Shown one piece after another: positions 17,001-23,719 of a DNA stretch of 47,185 nucleotides. The translations under genes and the position numbers were made by a program. Each line of letters starts with the position of its first letter. Positions within the stretch are counted from its first letter, which is position 1. Under the pieces are notes generated by a model. The model had not been told where the DNA came from. It worked only from the letters and a program-made list of their open reading frames with translations, and made no database searches. The stretch is from Fimbriimonadaceae bacterium (GTDB taxonomy: Bacteria > Armatimonadota > UBA10988). The stretch is from the NCBI GenBank assembly GCA_020850355.1, contig JADZEX010000090.1, positions 1-47,185 on the forward strand, given 5' to 3'.

Positions 17001-17229
17001 CGGCGACGACCCGGCGCTGGTGCCCCGCTATGCGCAGCGCAACCAGGTCCAGGCGACCGCGCCCGGCGGCCAGATTGGGGCCCGCGGCAGCCGCCTGCTG
17101 CAGCTCCTGGCCGACCACCACGGCGTGCGGCTGGAGGACGCCGAGCGGCGCACGCTGGCCGCCTGGATCGACCTCAACGCCGTCTACCGCGACGACTATG
17201 CCGAGCCGCCCGCCGTGGCGAGTCGCTGA
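14077..17229 (+). CDS. HzsA-related secreted di-haem protein
   Basis: A 1050-residue exported protein (signal peptide MLSACWLLALTFSLAP). The N-terminal third is beta-rich and ligand-binding-like. The middle (about 420-780) has repeated strand patterns like TolB/WD40 propeller blades: LSYDGQRVAFSYVE, LMPCWLPDGGMACVSTRR, TVGHDGRLLFARWD. The C-terminal part has two haem c sites, CVGCH at 891 and CLPCH at 943. This order matches proteins annotated as HzsA-related, after the alpha subunit of anammox hydrazine synthase, which are widespread in non-anammox planctomycetes and relatives. Nothing here suggests hydrazine synthesis; no hzsB/C genes are near. GTGAGG precedes ATG 14077. Linked to sulfatases and a beta-helix protein, an extracellular redox role in glycan use is a guess. 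Confidence 0.82.
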   Translation: MLSACWLLALTFSLAPDDDLAARLDLDTPRWDAPRATLRRPADATGQTILRLRLREPAGDYAPLSWRGDDTWYGSPYWSGPNWTRVGRDWQHPGEATPSVRCWRAPRAGAVEVTGRVRKLHLDGDGVRVSIVHNAAAVWQAELDGRDGTGREARLELTVRQGDTLRFVVEKRGQIFCDTTGWDPTVSYHGEPAGPASAAFGSAQGGGGWSYELHGSADGSVPQPRLLGLDRQGCLREVALTGGATVAWSADEFLPAWLLADGDRSGLVLRAAAAADLTADWGADGWLTVNVAAPGGLLLERHRGARAAGLLRLGAALAAPARDTFEQLTSSLRCPPDFDLLLLVQAEWRREDRLSETVDSYRSAQQAQAARLLALGGQPPAAAAGDLPGWRRHWLRTRLAKRDALLAQPLVPRGPLLFCRRAQPSYSHLVGQYFGWRQRPGGDLAILEQPGESLRARVLVGPQLPPGSFLEPTLSYDGQRVAFSYVETPAVAPVATTLAVNEEGDGTGYFHLWEIGVDGRGLRQLTSGRYDDLMPCWLPDGGMACVSTRRKAYSRCFGGGFSRRWHSYTLHRLEAAGEPRILSVNDVNEWFPTVGHDGRLLFARWDYIDRDAVTHQNLWAARPDGTNPVAVWGNAAPAPHCTFQAKPVPGSRRIVFIASAHHAITGGPLCLLDPAVDPNRLDAVRRLTPGPLPEAEAGAVSEYYNAPWPLSEDLFLIAYSADPLVFEGQHPTTPNPDHALGLYLLDAAGNRELLYRDGELSATNPQPLAARPAPPALPSSLPAAAPSHGELLLTDVAQGLGDVDPAELRSLRVVEVLPKTSWLANWPRIGIAGEENVRRILGDVPLQPDGSARFRLPALTPVLFQVLDRQGRAYQTMRSTTYLQPGERTACVGCHESPTTASYAPRGRPLALRQAAQEPQPGPLGGQPFSYPRLVQPILDRRCLPCHGGAQPAGGKLLTDAAHEGFSRSYWTLCSGDDPALVPRYAQRNQVQATAPGGQIGARGSRLLQLLADHHGVRLEDAERRTLAAWIDLNAVYRDDYAEPPAVASR

Positions 17230-17232
17230 CCG

Positions 17233-18936
17233 TCAGCGGCTCAGCAGCGGCTCGACCCAGATCCCCCAGTCGCTGCTGTTGCCGTCGCCAGCGTCCTCGA
17301 CCAGCAGCTCCAGGCGCTGCACGCCGGCCAGCTCGACGGTCGCCTCGCGGCGCATGTGGTCGCTGACCTTGGCCGAGCGGAAGAGCTCGCGGCCGTCGCC
17401 GCGGATCACGAAGACGACGCTGCCGCCGGCGCCATCCTCGAGGCCGTAGCCGGTGGCCAGCCGGCGCCAGGCACCGCCCAGGCGGACCTCGTGACGGGCC
17501 GGCGCGTGAGCGTACAGCCCGCGCTCGCAGACCGTGCCGCCCAGGCTCAGGAACGGCTCGCCGCGCTCGGTGGGCACCTGGTCACGCAGCGGTGGGCCCC
17601 AGCCGGTGCGGGCGTCGGCCCACGCGACCGTCGACAGCGCGACGGTCGTGGTGGTGGCGGGCAGCGTCGCCAGGGCGACCGGCGGCACCGGCTGCAGCAG
17701 GCGTTGCAGCAAGTCGAGCCGGCGGCCGAGTTCGGCATCCTGTGGCGCGGCGGCCCGCGCCGTGGCGGCGGCGGTGCGCAGGGCGGCGGCGTCCGATCTG
17801 GCGAAGGCAACCACCGCCGGCGCCAGCAGTTGGGTCCGCCGGAGCGGCGCCAGGTCCGGGCGGCCGGCCGCATCGACGGTCAAGTCCCAGCGCTGGTAGC
17901 TGGCGCTGCCGTCGGTCAGGCAGGCCCGCAGGCGGATCTGCGTCGGGCCGGGCTTGAACTCGCCGACGCCGACCTCGAAACGGCCGTCGGCGGCCACCGG
18001 GGCAGCCCACGAGACCGCATCGTAGTCCGCGGCAGGGGTCACCGGGTCCTGATAGGCAACCACCCCGTAAGCGGCCGGGCGGGCCGCCAGGCGACCGCGC
18101 AGGACCACCTGGCCAGCCTCCTGGCTGAACTCGACGGCCTGCAGCTCGCAGTTTGCGGCGCTGGTCGGCGCGGGCTGGCCGGTGAACAGGGGGTGCTTCG
18201 CCAACGGCCAGGCGCTGGCGGCGCTGAGCACACTGCCGGGACCTTCGCCGCGTTGCTCCTCACCGTAACTGTGGTTGCCGGCGCCCATCAGCGACCGCGG
18301 CACCGCGCGGCCGGCGCCGGGCTCCTTGTCGTGGGGCAGCCCCAGGGCGTGGCCCAGCTCGTGGGCCACGCCGCCCAGGTAATGGCTGTTGAACTCGCCA
18401 AGGCTGCAGGGCCGCATGTAGTAGCCGCCCGGCTCTTTCGACGACAGCTTGGCGGGATCCAGGCGGGGGTCGTCGTAGACCCAGCAGGTGCCGCTGGTGG
18501 CACTGCCCCCGCCGACGTACGGCCCCACTTCGAGGGCCTTGCCGTCCTGCCAGTCGAGCAGCACCTGGAAGATGATCACGTGGGTCCGTTGCGGGTCCAG
18601 GCCAGCGGCCTGCAGCACCGGCCGCACCTCGGCGGCGACCTGCCCCGCGGCGTTGCGCCCGTACGAGGCGGCCGGGCCGTGGGCGTCGACGCGGTGGACC
18701 AGCAGCTTGCCCGCCGCATCGCGAGCCAGGTCGAAGGTCAACCGACCAAAGCCGTGGGCCGCCATGCCGCGGGCGTAGAACTCCCGGACCTCCTGCATGA
18801 TGCGGTCGATCCGCTCGACATAGCCGGGGATCGGCTGACGGTCGGCCGGCACGAAGTAGGCGACCTGTAGCAGCGGTCGCGGACCGGGGGCCAGCAGCGT
18901 GGCGGACGAGAGCAGGGCGGCCAGGGCGAGACTCAT
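17233..18936 (-). CDS. Secreted metzincin-like metalloprotease with NPCBM domain
   Basis: A 567-residue protein with a signal peptide. Residues 192-203 read HELGHALGLPHD, the extended zinc site HExxHxxGxxH of metzincins, and SLMGAGN about 13 residues later supplies the Met-turn. A beta domain (about 245-345) follows. The last 115 residues look like an NPCBM carbohydrate-binding module (LGGTVCERGLYAHAPA, then a YGLEDGAGGSVVFVIRGDG strand and DWGIWVEPLL). The combination suggests a protease aimed at glycosylated protein or held on glycan. GAGGTGAT precedes ATG 18936. It is convergent with the HzsA-related gene, the two stop codons lying 3 bases apart, and divergent from the beta-helix gene. Confidence 0.87.
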   Translation of the reverse strand: MSLALAALLSSATLLAPGPRPLLQVAYFVPADRQPIPGYVERIDRIMQEVREFYARGMAAHGFGRLTFDLARDAAGKLLVHRVDAHGPAASYGRNAAGQVAAEVRPVLQAAGLDPQRTHVIIFQVLLDWQDGKALEVGPYVGGGSATSGTCWVYDDPRLDPAKLSSKEPGGYYMRPCSLGEFNSHYLGGVAHELGHALGLPHDKEPGAGRAVPRSLMGAGNHSYGEEQRGEGPGSVLSAASAWPLAKHPLFTGQPAPTSAANCELQAVEFSQEAGQVVLRGRLAARPAAYGVVAYQDPVTPAADYDAVSWAAPVAADGRFEVGVGEFKPGPTQIRLRACLTDGSASYQRWDLTVDAAGRPDLAPLRRTQLLAPAVVAFARSDAAALRTAAATARAAAPQDAELGRRLDLLQRLLQPVPPVALATLPATTTTVALSTVAWADARTGWGPPLRDQVPTERGEPFLSLGGTVCERGLYAHAPARHEVRLGGAWRRLATGYGLEDGAGGSVVFVIRGDGRELFRSAKVSDHMRREATVELAGVQRLELLVEDAGDGNSSDWGIWVEPLLSR

Positions 18937-19040
18937 CGGATCACCTCGCAGAGTGCGACGATTGTAGCGCTGGCCGCGGTTCCCGAGAAGCGCTGGGAGG
19001 AGCCGGCCGGGCGCGGCGAAGCGGCTGGCGGGAGACGACG

Positions 19041-21368
19041 ATGCGCCGGACCGGGCTGCTGCTGCTCCTGACCGTGGCCACCCTGCGCGCCCAGACCGGG
19101 CCGGGCGGCGAGCCGGGTTCCTGGCTCAATGCTGCCGACCTCGGGGCGTCGGGCTCGGCCTTCACCACCACCGCCACCACCACCGCGGGTGCCAAAGACA
19201 TCACCGTCGCCGACATCGGTGACCTGAAGGTCGGGCAGGGGGTAATGATCAGCCGCTGTCTGGTGCGCTACACCAACCCCAAGTTGTGGGGTCCGCGCGC
19301 CAAGTACGGCGCCAGCCAGCCGCTGGGCGACAAGGTGGAGATCCGCGGCTACGACGGCGCGGCCGGGAGTTGGATTGTCTACGCCCTGGACGTGCTCCCC
19401 GGCACCCCGGCGCAGTTCCGCTGGAGCGACGACCTCGGGCGCACCTGGCACCCGCCGCAGCCGCTGACTCGCGACTGGGTGACCCTCAGCGGCGGCACCG
19501 AGGTGCGCTTCCAGGAGTTCGGCTGGTCCGACGGCTACACCGTCACCTTCAGCGCACGCGACCAGCTCGTGACCCGCATCGAGGCGATTCACGGGACCAC
19601 CGTGACGCTCCGCGAGGCGCCCAACCGCAGCGCTGGCGACGCCGTGCTGCGGCACTGTGACGACGCCGCGTTGCAGGCGGCGATCGACACCGCGGTGAAG
19701 CAGCGGCAGCACCTCTATATCGCGCCGGGTACCTATCGGCTGACCCGCAGCCTGGCGGTCCGCAACGCTGCCGGAATGCGGCTCGAGACCAGCTCGCCGG
19801 AGCACACCACGCTCGACATCAGCGAGGGCGAGGGGAGCTGCTTCGCGCTCTACGGCGGGACCGACATCACGCTGCGCAACTTCAAGATGGTCGGTCACAC
19901 CGGCTTCGCCGACCGCGACATCGCCGGCTACTTCAACACCCTCGGCGCGCGGGGCATCTGGGGCTTCTACCTCAAGAACTCTTGCGCCGTCAGCATGGCC
20001 GCGCCGGAGCGGGTGCTGATCGAAAACTGCCACGGCACGCGCATGTCGTGCGAGTGCTTCGTCTCAGGCGGCCCCAGTCGCGGCCTCGCGGCACAGCCTA
20101 ACGAGCGGCACACCAAGTCGCTGACCTACCTCCGCTGCTCGGCGATCGACTGCGGCCGCAACGGTTTCAACGACTGGAACATCGGGCCCGAGAACACCAA
20201 CATCCTGAACTGCCGGATCGTCGACGTGGGGGGCTGCGCCTGGGAGAGCGCCTCGCGCTTCGTGCGGTTCGTCGGCAACTATGTCCGCAACGCCGGGACG
20301 GTGGCGATTGGCAACCTGGGGGTGGACAACCGCGATCCGACCTGGGCCGAGCTGGGCTCGGGCCAACACGTCGTCGCCGACAACGTCTTCGAGGGGCGGG
20401 TGCCCTACGGCATCTGCGCCATCCGCACCGCCCGCGGGGCGACGCAGGTGATCATCCGCCACAACACCTTCGTCAACTTTGGTTCGCCGGCGATCGAGGC
20501 CAGCGGGCTGGTGACGCCGAACGAGTTCCCGTCGGCCAACACCAGCATCGTCGGCAACATGTTCGACATGACCGACCGCAGCGCCGGCCCGCGGGTGGCG
20601 ATTGACGTCAGCGCCGCCGACACGTTGATTGCTGACAACCAGATCGTCGTCCGGGGCGCGGTCGACCCCAACGTCACCGCCCTCCGACTCACCGAGCCGG
20701 CGCTCAACGTGACCGTCCACGACAACCTGATCCGCGGCTGCGGCACCGGCATCCGCACCACCCGGTCCGGGGGCCGAGTCGGCGAAGTGGTCAGTCCGAC
20801 CGAGTTCGTGCCGTCGCTGCGGACGGTGGCCGGCGAACGCGGCCGCGCCACGCCGGGCAGCGGCGACCGGCTGGTCTGGACCGCCGCCGCGCCGTGGCAG
20901 GTCTCGACGGTCACCTCGTTCGACCCGGCGACGTTTCGCTACACGCTGGCCGCGCCGCGCGACAGCAAGGTGGGGGAGCCGTTTGAGGTGATCCCGGCCG
21001 CTGGCCCGCGCTGGCTGCTGCACCACAACACCGTCGAAAGCTGCAGCGCGCCGCTGGTCTTCGATTCCTACGGCGGTGACAGCGCCATCGTGCGCGACAA
21101 CCTCTTCGCGCGGGGCGAGGCCAGCGGGGTGCAGCAGGCGGTCGAGCTGCGCGGGCGGTGCGACCTGCTCGACAACCGCTTCAGCGGTTTCGACGAGCCC
21201 GACAGCACGGTGCTGGCGCTGTTTCCCGGCAAGCTGGGCGACCTCTCGCCCAGCCTGCTGCGCGGTAACGTCTTCCGGCGCTGCCGCACACCCGCCACCG
21301 CGCCGGTGCCGGAGCTGTGGACCCCGGCCGACGCCGCGGCCAACGTGGTGTTGGACGCTGTGCCGTAG
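19041..21368 (+). CDS. Secreted right-handed parallel beta-helix protein
   Basis: A 775-residue protein with signal peptide MRRTGLLLLLTVATLRAQ. From about residue 205 there are repeated short strands with Asn ladders (VLIENCHG, TNILNCRIVDVGG, VIIRHNTFVNFG, TSIVGNMFDM, DTLIADNQIVV, VTVHDNLIRG, WLLHHNTVESC, AIVRDNLFARG), the hallmark of the pectate-lyase-like beta-helix fold. Before it, AALQAAIDTAVKQRQHLYIAPGTYRLT is the usual entry to this fold. Such proteins are polysaccharide lyases, hydrolases or epimerases; no catalytic set can be assigned by eye. GGAG precedes ATG 19041. Neighbouring sulfatases, GH2 and dehydrogenases support a role in uronic-acid-containing polysaccharide breakdown. Confidence 0.85.
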   Translation: MRRTGLLLLLTVATLRAQTGPGGEPGSWLNAADLGASGSAFTTTATTTAGAKDITVADIGDLKVGQGVMISRCLVRYTNPKLWGPRAKYGASQPLGDKVEIRGYDGAAGSWIVYALDVLPGTPAQFRWSDDLGRTWHPPQPLTRDWVTLSGGTEVRFQEFGWSDGYTVTFSARDQLVTRIEAIHGTTVTLREAPNRSAGDAVLRHCDDAALQAAIDTAVKQRQHLYIAPGTYRLTRSLAVRNAAGMRLETSSPEHTTLDISEGEGSCFALYGGTDITLRNFKMVGHTGFADRDIAGYFNTLGARGIWGFYLKNSCAVSMAAPERVLIENCHGTRMSCECFVSGGPSRGLAAQPNERHTKSLTYLRCSAIDCGRNGFNDWNIGPENTNILNCRIVDVGGCAWESASRFVRFVGNYVRNAGTVAIGNLGVDNRDPTWAELGSGQHVVADNVFEGRVPYGICAIRTARGATQVIIRHNTFVNFGSPAIEASGLVTPNEFPSANTSIVGNMFDMTDRSAGPRVAIDVSAADTLIADNQIVVRGAVDPNVTALRLTEPALNVTVHDNLIRGCGTGIRTTRSGGRVGEVVSPTEFVPSLRTVAGERGRATPGSGDRLVWTAAAPWQVSTVTSFDPATFRYTLAAPRDSKVGEPFEVIPAAGPRWLLHHNTVESCSAPLVFDSYGGDSAIVRDNLFARGEASGVQQAVELRGRCDLLDNRFSGFDEPDSTVLALFPGKLGDLSPSLLRGNVFRRCRTPATAPVPELWTPADAAANVVLDAVP

Positions 21369-21490
21369 CGCCCGCCGTCTGGACAGCGCCCGGCGATTGT
21401 GCTTTCATCGCGCCGGTCCGTTCGAGCGTCGGCCGCTGGGCCGGGCGTTGCTGAGTTGGACAGGTTCGTGGGGAATGCGAGGAGCAGGCC

Positions 21491-22591
21491 ATGAGTGAGA
21501 TTCGGATCGGCTTCGTGGGCGTGGGGCAGATTGCCAAGAGCCACCTCAAGCAGTACCAGGGCGTGCCCGGCGCCAAGGTGGTCGCGGCGACCGACATCAA
21601 CCCGGACGAGCTCGCCCGTGTCGCCGCCGAGTACGGCATTGAGCATACCTACAGCGACTTCCGCGAGATGCTGCAGCGGGACGACCTCGATGCGGTCGAC
21701 GTCTGTCTGCACAACAACTTCCACGCCCCGGTGACCATCGCCGCGTTGCAGGCGGGCAAGCACGTCTACTGCGAAAAGCCGATGGCCGGCGCCTACGTCG
21801 ACGCCGTGGCGATGCAGCAGACCGCCGCCGAGACTGGCCGCAAGCTGCACATCCAGCTTTCGACGCTCTACAGCAAAGAGGCCAAGATCGCCAAGAAGCT
21901 GATCGACGAAGGCCACCTGGGCACGGTCTACCACGCCCGCAGCACCGGCTTTCGGCGGCGCGGCCGGCCGTTTGTCGATGGCTACGGCACGCCCAGCTTC
22001 GTCAAGAAGGAAGTCGCCGCCGGCGGCGCGCTGTACGACATGGGCGTCTACCACATCAGCCAGATCCTCTGGCTGCTGGGCCTGCCCGAGGTGCAGCGGA
22101 TCAGTGGCAAGGTCTATCAGGAAACCGAGATGGATCCGGGCCGGCAGGCCTCCAGCGGCTACAACGTCGAGGAGCTCGGCCTGGGCTTCGTGAAGTGCGC
22201 CGGCGGCGTCACCATCGACCTGATCGAGGCCTGGGCGATGCACCTCGGCGGCCTCGAGGGCAGTTGCCTGCTCGGCTCCCGCGGCGGCCTGCGGATCGAG
22301 CCGTTCAGCTACTTCAACAACACCGCCGACGTGCCGATGAACGCCACCTTCGACATCAGCGGCGCCGACTGGCGGTGGCACCAGCTCGACCCGACGCAGG
22401 CCTGGTACGACAGCTCGCAGCACCACTGGATCGCCGCGCTGCAGGGCCACTGCGACCTGTTGCCGACGGCCGCCACGGCGCTGGCGACGATGCTGATCAG
22501 CGAGGGGATCTACCTCTCCGACCGGCTCGGCCGCGAGGTCACCCGCGACGAAGTGCTGGAGATGTCGGTCTCGACCGCCATCAAGCTGTGA
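21491..22591 (+). CDS. Gfo/Idh/MocA family oxidoreductase
   Basis: A 366-residue NAD(P)-dependent sugar dehydrogenase-type protein. The Rossmann domain begins IRIGFVGVGQIAKSH with the GxGxxA pattern, continues with VVAATDINPD (acidic residue at the end of strand 2) and has YCEKPMAG, the conserved EKP whose Lys is catalytic in this family. The C-terminal domain (from about 125) has the family's alpha/beta architecture, including GGALYDMGVYHISQILWLLG. Members oxidise or epimerise sugars, inositols or their derivatives; the substrate cannot be assigned. AGGAGCAGGCC precedes ATG 21491. It lacks a signal peptide, so it would act on imported products of the secreted enzymes encoded nearby. A hairpin and a second paralogue follow. 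Confidence 0.92.
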   Translation: MSEIRIGFVGVGQIAKSHLKQYQGVPGAKVVAATDINPDELARVAAEYGIEHTYSDFREMLQRDDLDAVDVCLHNNFHAPVTIAALQAGKHVYCEKPMAGAYVDAVAMQQTAAETGRKLHIQLSTLYSKEAKIAKKLIDEGHLGTVYHARSTGFRRRGRPFVDGYGTPSFVKKEVAAGGALYDMGVYHISQILWLLGLPEVQRISGKVYQETEMDPGRQASSGYNVEELGLGFVKCAGGVTIDLIEAWAMHLGGLEGSCLLGSRGGLRIEPFSYFNNTADVPMNATFDISGADWRWHQLDPTQAWYDSSQHHWIAALQGHCDLLPTAATALATMLISEGIYLSDRLGREVTRDEVLEMSVSTAIKL

Positions 22592-22600
22592 GTCGAGACG

Positions 22601-22634
22601 GCGCCGCCCTCCGGCCCACCCCGGAGGGCGGCGC
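22601..22634 (+). terminator. Perfect 14-bp hairpin between paired dehydrogenase genes
   Basis: The arm GCGCCGCCCTCCGG (22601-22614) and its exact complement (22621-22634) flank a 6-base loop. No T-tract follows, so it is not a standard intrinsic terminator. The GGGAG ribosome site of the next gene begins immediately after the stem, so the hairpin may insulate messages, stabilise a 3' end or modulate access to that ribosome site. Confidence 0.65.
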
Positions 22635-22645
22635 GGGAGCACGCC

Positions 22646-23659
22646 GTGAGCAGCCCACTCCGCCTGGCCGTGCTGGGCCTGGTCCATGACCATGTCTGGA
22701 GCAACATCCCGAACCTGCTGCAGTCGGAGGCGATCACCGTGGTCGCCGCCGCCGACCGCCACGAGCCGCTGCGAGCGCAGTTCAGCAGCAAGTACGGTGG
22801 CGCCGTCTACGAGACCGCCGAGGCCTGCCTGGACCACGAACGGCCCGACCTGGTGCTCTGCTGCGACACCAACCGGCGGTCGGTCGAGCTGGTCGAGCTG
22901 GCCGCCGCCCGCGGCATCCACTGCGTCGTTGAGAAGCCGCTCGCCAACCGGCTCGCCGGCGCCGACCGGATGCTGCAGGCCTGCGCCGCGGCGGGGGTCA
23001 GGCTGGTCGTGAACTGGCCAACCGCCTGGCAACCGGCGCTCTGGCACGCCGCGCGGATCGTGCAGTCGGGCGAGCTGGGACCGGTCTGGCAGGCGCGCTA
23101 CCACGCCGCCCACAACGGCCCGGCCAGCGCCGGTGCCAGCGACTACTTCTGCGGCTGGCTCTACGACGAGGCCGAGAACGGCCCCGGCGCTCTGATGGAC
23201 TACTGCTGCTACGGCGCCGCGCTGTGCGCCTGGCTGCAGGGCCGCCCGGAAGCGGTGACGGCGTTCGCCGGCAAGTTTGTGAAGGACTTCGACATCCCCT
23301 GCGACAACGCCGTGATGCTGCTGCGGTACCCGGGGGCGATCTCGCTGCTGGAGGCGAGCTGGACGCAGATCGGTGCGGTGCCCTGGAAGGGCGCCACCAT
23401 CAACTGCGTCGCCGGCGCGCTGCAACCGCGGGGGCAGGAGCTGCTGATTAGCAGCGCGGCCGACCCGCAGGGCAGCCTGGTGCCAGCCGAACCGGCGCCG
23501 CTCTGGGCGCGCAGTCTGGGCGCCTACACCGTCGCGCTGCTGCGGGAGGAGATCGAGCCGCAGGGGATCCTCTCGGCGGAGGTCTCGCGGCTCGGGCAGG
23601 CCATCCTGGAGGCCGGGATCGCCAGCATCGCCGACGGCCGGGCGCATCCGGTGTCGTGA
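22646..23659 (+). CDS. Gfo/Idh/MocA family oxidoreductase, second paralogue
   Basis: A 337-residue Rossmann-fold protein. The first strand is LRLAVLGLVHDHVW, where the nucleotide-binding loop departs from GxGxxA: glycine-poor with two His residues. Strand 2 ends AAADRHEP, and the catalytic-lysine motif is VVEKPLAN. The C-terminal domain has FCGWLYDEAENGPGALMDYCCYGA and a closing IEPQGILSAEVSRLG. The start is GTG 22646 with GGGAG 7 bases upstream. It shares little sequence with the preceding dehydrogenase, so the pair is probably two steps of one catabolic route and not a recent duplication. The substrate is unknown. Whether the odd first loop still binds NAD(P) is open. Confidence 0.87.
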   Translation: MSSPLRLAVLGLVHDHVWSNIPNLLQSEAITVVAAADRHEPLRAQFSSKYGGAVYETAEACLDHERPDLVLCCDTNRRSVELVELAAARGIHCVVEKPLANRLAGADRMLQACAAAGVRLVVNWPTAWQPALWHAARIVQSGELGPVWQARYHAAHNGPASAGASDYFCGWLYDEAENGPGALMDYCCYGAALCAWLQGRPEAVTAFAGKFVKDFDIPCDNAVMLLRYPGAISLLEASWTQIGAVPWKGATINCVAGALQPRGQELLISSAADPQGSLVPAEPAPLWARSLGAYTVALLREEIEPQGILSAEVSRLGQAILEAGIASIADGRAHPVS

Positions 23660-23719
23660 GCGCTGTCGCGGCGTCGGCTGGTGTGGCAAGATAGCAGCGG
23701 CCCGAGCGAGGAGAGCGTG

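Noticed and set aside
13939-17121. Minus-strand open frame of 1060 codons opposite the HzsA-related gene
   Set aside because: Antisense shadow; no recognisable domain, and the plus-strand protein has signal peptide, propeller and haem sites.
14077-17229. Anammox hydrazine synthase
   Set aside because: Only an HzsA-related layout is seen, with no companion subunits, and such proteins are common in non-anammox organisms.
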